NCBI GenBank assembly: GCA_964036045.1
Contig: OZ038384.1
Span: 52,471,632-52,535,631, forward strand
Length of the DNA stretch: 64,000 bases
Direction: 5' to 3'
Source of the DNA: Eutreptiella sp. 'Long Island Sound 2002'
Taxonomy: Eukaryota; Euglenozoa; Euglenophyceae; Eutreptiales; Eutreptiaceae
Part shown: positions 21,220-31,558 of the stretch, piece by piece
Layout of the letters: the number at the start of each line of letters is the position of its first letter
Position numbering within the stretch: the stretch's first letter is position 1
The notes under the pieces: model-generated
What the model was told of the DNA's origin: nothing
The model's input: only the letters and a program-made list of their open reading frames with translations
Database searches by the model: none
Made by a program: the position numbers and the translations under genes

Positions 21220-21269
21220 GGTTAGGATTACAGTTAGGGTTAAGGTTAGGGTTAGGGTTAGGGTTTCGG
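21220..21269 (+). repeat. Telomere-like TTAGGG run, copy 2
   Basis: Same position and sequence as in copy 1, with one base difference in the first imperfect unit. Confidence 0.9.
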
Positions 21270-21275
21270 TTACTG

Positions 21276-21452
21276 GCATACGGCAAGATACGGCAGGATA
21301 CGGCAGGATACGGCAGTATCCGGCAGATACGGCAGGATACGGCAGGATACGGCAGGATACGGCAGGATACGGCAGGATACGGCAGGATACGGCAGGATAC
21401 GGCAGGATACGACAGGATACGGCAGGATACGGCAGGATACGGCAGGATACGC
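21276..21452. repeat. Right subterminal 10-bp satellite, copy 2
   Basis: About 17 caggatacgg units, followed by the same unique 35 bp and terminal repeat as in copy 1. Confidence 0.95.
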
Positions 21453-21491
21453 GTATTACAGGAATACGGTCGTATTAGGGAAACCCCATTG

Positions 21492-23400
21492 AAGGACCTG
21501 AGGAGTATGAGGAGCTGAAGAAGAAGATGGATGAGTACATCCTACATGAGGAGTAATACAAATCCATCCGTGGTGAAGATGGAGAGGAGCCATTGGCTGT
21601 ACATGGATCCATACCACGTACAGACCTAGGGTCCTACGCACACTCTCGTCCTCCGTCCACTGCATTCCTGCCAAACGACTAAGACCTGAGTATCCAAGAC
21701 CATGTTGTCCAACCCCAAGGGCTCCCGAAGTGGGCCCAACACGAGTCGAAGAACAACATCATCCAAGGCCAACCTACGGTGCCCTGGATCACACGGCCGA
21801 GCTGTTGGCCAAACTCCTGTCTGGATCAGAAGATCCAGATGTGACGGCCCTATCGGAGGCCATTAAGGCTAAACTGGGTATTGCAGAACCCTTACCCAAG
21901 CCAGAGTTGCCCTCTCTCTCTCCAGGACTGAGTACCCTGGCCGAAGATCTCAAGAGATCAAGGGTCTCAAGGCTGTTGCCTAAGGTTACCTGCCCCAGCC
22001 CCTTTCACCCCCGTGCCAGGACAGTGCCTATGGGTGATCTACAGGACGTGCCTGTCACAGAGATCGAGAGAAGAGGCCTGTCAGCCCTGGCACCTCTTGC
22101 CGGCGTGTCGCCTACAGGCCTAACTCCGGGGGGTGGGAAGACGGGCAGACCAATCGCCCAGGCGAACATCCAGCTGGAACTGCCGGAGTTCGACCCCAAA
22201 AATCTGCCCGAATGGGCAGAAGAATTTGCAGAGTTCCTTTTGTTGACTGGCCGATCCCATGTGGATGTGGCCACCAAATATTCACTGCTAAAACGCTCAT
22301 GCAAAGAGAAGTTTTTGCAAAAACAGGTTAAACAGATTGTGAAAACCTGTTCTACCTGGGCAGAGGTACTCCTGAGGTTGGAGAAAACATTCCCAGTCTA
22401 TGAGACTGACCTCAGCGTACGCACACAGATCGAGGAGCTACCTATGCTCCCTGAGTTTCCATCCGCTGCGCGAATTTCTGAGTATGTGTGCGACTTGGAG
22501 TACTTGTTTTCGAGGATGAATGTGGGCTCCTACGGAGCCACTGAGCCCCACCTGTGGCTCATGAGTAAGATCCCCCAGCGTACGTGGGATGATTGCCGCT
22601 CCACCTCTGAGAGGAAGAGCAAGACCCACTCGTACGATGAACTGGTGGATCTCTTGATTGAGCTAGCTCTTGAGAGAGAGAAGGACTCCCACATGGAGAA
22701 ATTCCTCAAGAAGCATTTGGGACGAGGTGGTACCCCTACCCCCGAACGTGGCGAAGGGAAGGGGCATAAAAATCCCACTAACACCAACCAGGGAGGTGGT
22801 AAAGGGAGGGGCAACCTACGTGCCATGAACGAGGTTCAACCTGATGCAGGCACACACCCCCTGTTTTACTGCCGACCTGTCAATGACAAGGGGGGACCTT
22901 GTCATGCCTCTGACTGCGATCTCCGCAGTGGCTGCATGCTGCAGATGAAACGTCAGCAGCACACCAAAGATGGGAAACAGGTGACCCATCAGGACCATTT
23001 CAGGTGTACCATCACCTGTGGTTACTGTGGCAAACGTCGTCACTACGAGGACGAATGCCACATCAGGAAACGCGAGAGTGACAAACTCAAGCGTCAGGAG
23101 GCGGAGCGCCAGAAGACCCAGACGCCCGCTAGAATTCCCCCGAACGGGGATAAAGGTGGTAAAGGAGGTGGCAAAGGGGGTGGCAAAACTGGACCCCCTA
23201 ACCCCCAGAGGCGCTCATCAGCGCCCGTTGCTACACCCACTCCTGCTGCTACACCCGCTCCCGCAGTTGACCCCAAGAAACGCCCCCAAGGGGATAACGC
23301 TAACCCTGAGGGGAATAATTCTAAGAAGAGGCGCTTGGCCTGGATGGCCAAGTCCCTCATGGCTGCAGGGGTGGATGTGAAATTCCCTGATGAGGAATAG
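21492..23400 (+). pseudogene. Gag of gypsy A, main part
   Basis: Capsid and nucleocapsid protein gene. After the Harbinger insertion there is an early TAA (21554) and a frameshift; from 21730 the frame is open to TAG 23398-23400. Visible parts: capsid-like region from LPEFDPKNLPEWAEEFAEF through LERTFPVYETDL-like blocks to LLIELALE (about 22.18-22.68 kb); a basic G/K-rich linker; a first cysteine cluster (FYCRPV, CHASDC); a classical zinc knuckle CGYCGKRRHYEDEC with C-x2-C-x4-H-x4-C spacing; and a basic tail ending in NSKKRRLAW. The gag stop is in the same frame as the protease that follows. Confidence 0.8.
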
Positions 23401-23412
23401 GGGGGCGGCTCC
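23398..23412 (+). promoter_or_regulatory. Candidate gag-pol readthrough stop (TAG GGG GGC GGC)
   Basis: Gag ends in TAG at 23398-23400. The next codons GGG GGC GGC TCC GAA are in the same frame and lead without another stop into the protease. A' has the same TAG and the same following bases (49860-49874). A single stop in one frame, with a purine after it, is the arrangement of readthrough-type gag-pol genes. Recoding itself is inferred. Confidence 0.5.
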
Positions 23413-26400
23413 GAAGAGGAGGACTTGGTTTTCTGGATCCTCGTGAAAATCGGGGATCAGGTTTTTCGAGCAGTGCTTGATACCGGTGCAACACTTTCCA
23501 TAGTGGCCCGGCGCCTGCTTAAAACTTTCAGGAAAAGTAAGACCGTGGCCATAAGAGTAGGGGATGGGCGTACCATCCATTCCTTGGGGGGGGTCGATGT
23601 GACCATATGTCTGGGCGACGAAACCGTGACCCAACACTGCAGAGTGTTGGACACCGACGCCTTTGACATCGTCATTGGCACCGACTTTCTAAGAAGAAAC
23701 CCCCAGGTAAAAATGCTGTCCCTACAGCGTCCTTACTCTTTGCACTGCGACTTTGGCAGTGGGCTATTCTCCGTTCCTTTGGAGCTGTCAGGACGAAAAG
23801 AGTCTGGGCTGCGCTACGCAGCCAAGACGAACTATTGTACTGAAAACTACCAACTGGCCCGTCACGTTCTTGAAAATGGACTGGCGGCCCTTCAGGTAAA
23901 CCTGGATGAGATCCAGGTGGACTTGTTTGCGAGCCAACAACAGCACATCATGCAGTTGTACTGCTCGAAACAAATGAACAATGCTTTCCGGTTCTTCTGG
24001 AAAGCAATGGCCTAGCGTATGCTAACCCTCCCTTCTCCCTGCTCGCGAAGGTTCTAACCAAAATCGCTTATGAGGGAGGAAGGGTTGTTATGTGCACCCC
24101 TGACTGGGGTTGCTCTGGTGAACACGCTTACTGGCGCCATATGCTAGATCGAATGACCATGGGAAGAGTGCAACTCCCCGACGGCCCCATCTATGTGCCT
24201 GAGGACTCAGACACAGCTATGCAGGCCCCTGAGTGGGCCAGTTTCCTGTCCATCGTCGATGGATCTCTCGATCCTGTACCCCTGTGTGACCTAGACCAGG
24301 TGCTACTAAAAGAGGTCATGGCCGAAAATCGTGGGCTGACCCTTTATGATCTCAAAAATCGAACTCCTGAGCACCTATCTGCCACACTTACAGGGTGTGA
24401 GTCTCCTGATGAATATCTGGAACCTGCAGCTGTAAAAGAGGATGCTGACGAGCAACTGTCTGAGATCGCCAGCACTATTCCCTGTGTTGATCCCAGCTGT
24501 GTTGACCTAAAACATAGTGCTTTCCTAGCCCAGCTCTTGCTAGAGGAGGTAGATCTAGAGTCAACCTCTGAACCCGCTTCCCCTGTTGGGAAGCCAGTGC
24601 TACACATGCAGCCTATGCACACAGGTGAACCCGTGGCCCGGAGTGCTGATGCTCTGGCGCGGCCTGCTGCTAATAACATGCCATTGTCTGAGCATGACAC
24701 TCAAGAACTCCGGCGGCTGTTGTACCTGAAGGCCGAAGGTATTGAACGCCAGGAGCGGCTGCAATACCTCAGACAGACCTGGAAATACTCCATCTGGTCT
24801 GAGGAGGACGATGAGTCCTATACGCTGCCTGATCCTGAGATACCTCTAGTGTATTCTCTACACTATGGGCAGCAATGTCCCCCTGAGTGGGACGATGGTA
24901 CTGTGCCAGCCAAAACTGCTGATCGGCATAAAAAGAAAGAACATGGGAAAAGCAACTTCCATGCTGCGGAGGATTTCCTTCAGATACCCTAGAGTCTTAA
25001 CCTTGACCCCCGCCTGAAGAAACTGCTGGTAACCTATGAGGAGGTGTTCGGCGCGTTGCCGCCTCCCCTTTCTTGTAAAAAACTGGTCCAGATGGACCTG
25101 AAATTGAAACCAGAATTCGAAAAGACGCGAGTGAGGCGTCGTCCCTATCCCGCTCCACAGGAACAGGTTGAAGAAATCGAGCGCCAGATCCAAGAATGCA
25201 TTGATGCTGGCCTCGTTGAAGAGTATAAACACGGGGACTATCCCCATCACTGCAGTCCCTGTTTCCTTGTTGCTGAACCAGGGTCGACTGCCCTACGTCT
25301 TGTTGTAGACTATGGTGGGGTCAACAAGAAAACCCAGAACCACTCAGGGAGTATTCCTAACATGGAAAACACCCTGGAACGTATTGCCAAATGCAGGTAT
25401 AAGACCAAAATGGACAAACGCTCTGGTTTCTGGCAGGTTGACCTAACCGCCGCAGCTCATAAGCTGCTTGCCTTTCTAACCCATAAGGGTCGTGTCTTCA
25501 AGTGGAAGGTTATGCCTTTGGGGGTGGCCAATGCGCCAGCGCTCTTCCAGGAGCTTATGAACAAAGTTTTGTACATACTGAGGCGCAGGCCTCTAGTACA
25601 AGAGTTGATTTCTCGGGGTGCAGAAATGGAGATTCACATCGACGACGTGAGTTTGGGTACTAATACCAAAGAGGACCACGTCCTTCTCCTGCGGGAATTT
25701 TTCATTGTCTGTCAAGAAAATCATCTCCGAATCAAACTCGAAAAATGCGAGTTTGTGAAAGAGGAGATGGAGTATTTGGGTTTCGACGTGGGGTATGGCT
25801 GGTGGAAACCAGCCGCGTCTAAGATGCAGCCCCTACAGGACATGCAGATTCGCGATGACCCTAAGAAGGGTCTACACGATGTGAGGAGTTTTGTGGGCGC
25901 CTGTAATTTCTATCGGCGTCACATCCACAATTTTACGTACTCCTCTGCACCCCTCACTGACCTGATCAAGAAAACTACTCCCTGGAGGTGGACCTCCAGA
26001 GAGGAAGAGTGTTTCCAGGAGTTGAAGAAGAAGATTGCCTCCTCCAACTGCCTGGGAGTGCCCCGCCCTGAGGGCGAGATAGTCCTGATCACTGATGCCA
26101 GTGATGTAGGGGGGGGTGGTACGATCTATCAATGGCAGGAGCTTAACCCAGCTGAACTAACCCACTGCCATTATCGTACTACTGGACTGAACCGTGATGG
26201 TTCGTTGAAACATGACTATCCTACCAGTGAGTGGCGACTGGTGCCACTGGGACACTGGAATTGGAAATGGAACCAAGCGCGTTCCAACTACAGCACCTAT
26301 GACCAGGAACTCCTGGCCGGTATGTTGGTGCTATCGTCACAATCCCGACTTCTGGGATCTAACCCTATTGTCTGGCTGTGTGACCAGGAGCCTGTGAAGT

Positions 26401-28202
26401 CTTTTCAGAAGGGCCCACCACCAGAAAAAGCAAAGCTAAAACGGTGGTGGACTTACCTGAGCCAGTTCAGGCTGACAGTGCATCACATCCCCGGGATTAA
26501 GAATGAACTGTCTGACTATATATCGCGCAACAACTTCGATGCGCTTATTGGTGAGAGCTCTGAGGCGCTCGCCAAAGAGGCTTTCCAGCGTATGGATGTC
26601 CAGCTTGACCTGTCCATGCGCACTGCTGGAATCCTGGAGGGTTGGAGTCTAACCGACTATCAGTCAGAGTATGAAGAAATTCTCCAAACCCTCAGAACTG
26701 GTCTCGATCCCCGTGTCATCGACGGGCACCAGTGGTATAAAAACAATCAGTACCTCTTCTACGAGGACCGAATTGTTGTGCCTGAGGCACGACTGGATGG
26801 GTGCCTACAGTGGTCCCATCTCAGTTCTGGTCACACTGGCGCTAATCGCTCAGTGGACTTCTTCCGTGAGTGTTTCTACTCTAGTCTAACCCTGACTGAA
26901 CTGAGGTCGCGTATGCAGACCATTGTGGATGCTTCTGGCTGCCATGCCAGCAAGCAGAGCGACAGTAGGGATAGGGGCCTGATCTCCAGCTTACCCATAC
27001 CCTATTGTGCTAACTCTCTTCTCTACGTGGATTTCATCCACGGCCTACCACGCTTTGGCGGCTATGATAGTTGCCTCGTGGTCACCTGTGGTCTATCTCG
27101 CTTCACCCGTGTGTTCCCTTGCAATAAGAAAATCACAGGTGAGCAGACTGTGAAAATGTTGGTCGAACAATGGTTCGAACCCTATGGAGCACCTAAGCAG
27201 GTGCACTCTGATGAGGATGTACGCGTCCGCAGTGACACTGGGTGGTACAAACGAGTGCTAAATGCCCTCGACGTGGAGGTAACCACAGGTGTGCCCTATA
27301 CCCACACGTCTAACCCTCTCTGTGAGAGACAGAACCGTGTGGTGAAGCAAAACTTAAGAATCCTGATGAAACAGGAGCGCACCAAGGACTGGGTACGCCT
27401 AGTGCCCTGGGCAGTTCTGTCCATGAACTCACAGCGGAGCTCTTCTACGGGTTTCACCCCCCACGAACTGTTCCATGGAGGACGACTTGCTTGGTTCTTC
27501 AAAACCCCCTTTCCTGAGGACTTCAACAGCCCTGTGGGAGATTGGCTGGAACACAAGCAGTCTCTGGCTAACCAGGCTCGTACTAACCTGAGACACATTC
27601 CTGACCGTGAACAGAGCCGACAGAACCGCCTACGGCGACCTGCCAGCTTCAAGGTTGGTGACCTTGTTTTGGTACACCATTCACGCCTACCCTCCTGGCC
27701 ACGTAACTGCCTACAGGACCCTTACTTTGGACCCTATCGTATCATCAGGATAGATGGATCCAGGATCCATGTCAGCTGCAGTCCACGTCTAGGTGGTGAA
27801 CTGCTGTGTGCACCTAAGCAGTTGAGGCACTATCACTCCCCTGACGCCTTGTCTTGGGATGGGTGGCGCCTCAGCGACAGTGAGATTGAACGTATAGACC
27901 TAGAGAACGCTGCCAGTCCAGAGGAGGCAGACGAACTCGAAGAGATGACTGCCGATGGGATGGCAGTCGATGGTTACTACGTGGTTGCAGGTATTGCTCG
28001 CCACGAGTATAAACAGGGCTGGAAATTCCTTACCCTGTGGGATGGCTATGGGTTGTCTGAGGCGACCTGGGAACCTATGTCAGCCTTCATACAACCAGAT
28101 GGGAGTATCAACCCCATCTTCCGCACTTACCTCGTTGAGAACAACGGGGGGCAGCTCCTAACCCGTGCTGAGACTATGTCCCAGCGTAAGAAGCGAAACT
28201 AA
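23401..28202 (+). pseudogene. Pol of gypsy A (PR, MTase-like, RT, RNase H, IN, chromodomain)
   Basis: Polyprotein gene with two breaks: one missing G near 24009 (A' has atgggcctag, here atggcctag) and an in-frame TAG at 24990-24992. Order: protease with LDTGATLS and IGTDFL (23.46-23.70 kb); a methyltransferase-like block with DLFAS and NPPF (23.93-24.15 kb); a long acidic spacer; RT from about 25.1 kb with the first catalytic Asp in KMDKRSG (25413) and a HIDD box (25635-25646) where YxDD is usual; RNase H from ITDASDVG; integrase with H-x4-H (HLSSGH), D in VDFIHG, D in HSDEDV and E in CERQNR; and a C-terminal chromodomain (YYVVAGIARHEYK to LVEN). The last segment, 25044-28202, is fully open. 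Confidence 0.88.
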
Positions 28203-30869
28203 TTGCCCTGTGTCAGTCTACTGACAGGTGCAGTGAGCACTCTTCTGCAGACGTGCCTGTTCATGGGTGTAAGAGCAGTTGTCACAGTTGCCCCGCATTG
28301 CATCGCAGGACAGGACCGTTAGCCCCCCGTGACAACCACCCCCTGGCCGAAGGCCATGGGTTTCTCACAGACTACTGCTTACCGAGCACTGCACTGACCC
28401 TGTCTGTGCCCTGCAGACCCATGCCTATGGTTTCCAGCGTGGACCAGGTGGCCGCTTATCATGGTTGCAGCCACCCAGCGAGTGTGTGCCTTTTTGACCA
28501 TGTGTTGCATGGGTACTGCCCTAATGTAATGACCTTGGAGAGCCAACGAAGAACGGTGGCTTACTACACCAGGGGGGAATGACAAGCAAGGTGTTATGAG
28601 GCAAGGTGTGTCTTCCCTCCTTGGGGACAAGCGAGCCCACAGTTAGGACCCCTGACTGGTCCAGACCCATGGGGTTCTACCCTTCCTTACAGGGTTTACC
28701 ATACCCCTAAGTGTGCTACGTATGTCTGTATGTGTCTCACTTCTCTCCCCAGCGTGGCTCCCGGAGACTGGGCTTCGCTGACGTCGGACCGAAGGTCCTA
28801 ATCAGGTACTATTACCACTCCTATGGCGCCCAATTTCTGTGCTGGCGCCTATCCTTGGGTAAGACGGCAAAAGCCCTACCTACTAGAGGGGAGGGGTGGC
28901 CAAGTGTGCTAAGGGCATACAAAACGCCCATTTTTGCTACAGGCCAAAAGCTAACGCACTCCCCTGCCCACGAGGAAAAGCACGCGGGACAGGAGACACC
29001 ACTACACTACACTCACTAACGCCAGCACCGGCCTTCGAAGGCAGGGTGAGCACTCATCACTTGCACTCACCTCCTGCCAGGCCTGCTGACCCTAACCCCT
29101 ACACACGCTACTGGGTGCTGCTGTCGAAGTTCACTCAGGCCCTAATGGCCCTCCTGTGAAGAAGACAAGAGAACACAGCGCTCCTAAGCAGCTGTGGCCT
29201 AACAGGGGACGCCACAACGCGTTTCCCCTGCTAGGGCTTGGAGGGGAGGGGTGCTCTCGTTGCGTGCACAGCGCAGATGTCGTTGAAGTCGGACTGCCCT
29301 CGCCAGTACTGGCTGAGGCACAGTGATTTGATTTGTGATCAGCGCCCCTGTTTGCTGGGGCAGAAAAATGGATAGCCGCCGAAGGCAGCTGCTGCGTGCA
29401 CCAATCACCCTTAACCTCTCCCACCTGTACAACAGAGGCAAATGAAGGGGCGTTTGCGGCGGAGGATCCAAGCCACACTCCCTGTATTATACGGTTCTCA
29501 GTGTGACCTATAATACACTGTCCGCAAACACGCTGAAGATTCAGCTACCCCTGTCAAGCAAGCAAGCTTTAAGAAACTCCTCGGGTTCTCTTAAAGAACG
29601 TCCTGAGGAGCCTCTGGGTAACCTAACAAGGTTTACCGTGCGCAATTCGCGTGGCCTACCCTTTAATGCATCATGTGCACGCAAGGAAGGGAGGCTGAAC
29701 CACTGACTCAACCAGGAGGTGAGCTCCTCCTGGGCTAACCTACCTTACTCACCATGCATCGTGTGAATGCCGAATTCAAACGAACACAAAACAAGCCTAA
29801 GCGTTTTAAGCAACCCTACTTTAACGCCACGGCCACACACGAACAAACGCTTTCTTTACTTACCTGTGAAGAAGAAAAGAAGGGTGAATTTGGGGTCAGG
29901 GAAAGCATCACAGCGTGTGAATGCCTCGATTAGGCACATGCATCGCGAGCACGGCGCATATTCTAACCCTACGTGCGCGCTGTGCGCTCCATTCGCATCG
30001 CATACCTTTCATTCCTGTTTTTGCCTGTGCAGAGCACGAGAGAAGAACACCCGACCCCCGAACGAGCACAGCGTTGACAACCCTAACGTTTTAACGAAAC
30101 AACCAACACGAACGCAATGCGTGAATGTGAGGTGACACTGACATACCTGAGAGATGGGTTGTTGACCCGCTCTGTGGTGTGGGCTGCATTTGAATACTTG
30201 ACTCTGAAGTTTATAAAAATTTTGATGCAACTGTGCAAAAATTTCCTTTAAAACTTTAAAAACTACGGCTCATACCTTCGTTTCCAAAAGCCGTTTACGC
30301 TTGCGCAACCCTTTTCTTGGAGTCCGCTTCCTTTGCGCTTGTCTGCGACTTTGAATTATGTGTAAAAATGACGATTTCCCGCGTGGTTTCGTCGATTTTT
30401 AACGATTTCACTTGCTAAATCGCAACCCCTTCCGCTAAACCGCAGGAATCACTCCCTGCTGGTTACATTTTCTATTTCTTCCAGCTCCTGGGGGTTTGTG
30501 CCCTACATTGGGAGTATTGCTCCGCCCTGGCCCTTGGTCAGGACGTATACTAAAACGCTGTTTATACAGCGACAGCCGTCCGCATTAGAGCAGTCGACTG
30601 TACCCTAGTGGGCAAGCACATGTGCTCTAGGGAGGGAGTCCTGGGTTCAATTCCCACTACCCCCAAACTTTTTGAGGAATGCCCATTCGAAGGGACATCA
30701 TTCACGGTGCATTACACTGTTTTTCAAGGGTACCTACAGTGTGATAGGCTTCTATGAAGTGATGAGGATGTTTTTGGTAAGTTTAATGCATTTTCTGAGG
30801 TAATTTTGTGATATTTGAGCCTTTTTCCTTGGTCCTACTAGCTTGATCAACTAGTACTCCAGGGGGGAG
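28203..30869 (+). other. 3' internal non-coding region of gypsy A
   Basis: About 2.7 kb between the pol stop and the 3' LTR with no open frame of note. The first 1.1 kb recurs reversed at 1891-3024, which shows it belongs to the element. It contains a purine run (accaggggggaatgaca near 28570) that looks like an extra polypurine tract, and a tRNA-like stretch near 30.6 kb. It ends with aggggggag (30861-30869), the polypurine tract next to the LTR. Confidence 0.65.
30585..30665 (+). other. tRNA-like stretch with a pol III box B motif
   Basis: Contains ggttcaattcc (30644-30654), a good box B, preceded by ttagagcagtcgactgta, which resembles the D-arm and anticodon region of a tRNA. The acceptor stem cannot be formed and the middle is odd, so this is at best a tRNA-derived relic. 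Confidence 0.25.
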
Positions 30870-31024
30870 TAAGAAAAAGTCACTGCCATGTCTTTCTTGG
30901 ATGGCTTGATCCAGGCCAAGCCCCCCTTAAAACTCTTTTGTTGATGCTAAGACAAACTTAAGTGTTTTTATCTCTCTTTTGTTGCCTAAAGTACACTTTC
31001 TCAAAGTAACTAGGGTTGTGACCC

Positions 31025-31558
31025 TGTAAGTGCGGCTAACCCCCATCTGCTCAGATTTTCACTGATCTAACCCAGATTGGCTACATTTTGGTCATTTTCT
31101 TTTCTTCGGCGGAATCGCCGCCTCGCAGCTCAGTCTCAGGATATTTCCTATATATTTCTGATATGCCGGATTTGATTCCGCGGTCCATTCCCCGTAAATC
31201 CGCCGCGTTCCGATCATTTAGCTGGAATCGCCATTTGCCGCTGACGCGCGCTCGCGGGCCAGATCGGCCAAACTTTTTTACATAATCGGATTTATTTAAA
31301 TCTTTTCAGACAGATATGGACACTCAGATGTGCATAGTAAAATCCGCATCAATTTTCTTCATAGACTGGGATTTTCTGCCGGACCACAATCAGCATGGAC
31401 CTTGCTTCAGTTGTTGCTGCTCTCGCCTCCGTTGGTGTTCGAGTATCCGGTTCTACCCCCAATAACAACGTCCAGGGAGACTCCTCGCGTGCCTGCCCCA
31501 CTGGTCTTGCCGGCCCCGAGCCCTCCGGCACACACATCGACCCAGGGCAGCACTTTCA
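31025..31558 (+). repeat. 5' LTR of gypsy B (534 bp)
   Basis: TG to CA ends. The gag ATG (31395) lies inside this LTR, in its last 164 bases, so the gag start should be part of the U5 region of the transcript. Confidence 0.93.

Larger units (their letters stand above)
16139..21487. mobile_element. PIF/Harbinger-type DNA transposon, copy 2
   Basis: 5349 bp, with left end GGGTTTCCCT and right end AGGGAAACCCC, flanked by ATTG on both sides (16135-16138 and 21488-21491). Removing the element and one ATTG rejoins the gag sequence of gypsy A. Internal order is identical to copy 1. Both its genes are open here, so this is the better candidate for an autonomous element. With copy 1 (TGTT duplication) it supports a 4-bp target duplication for this family. 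Confidence 0.9.
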
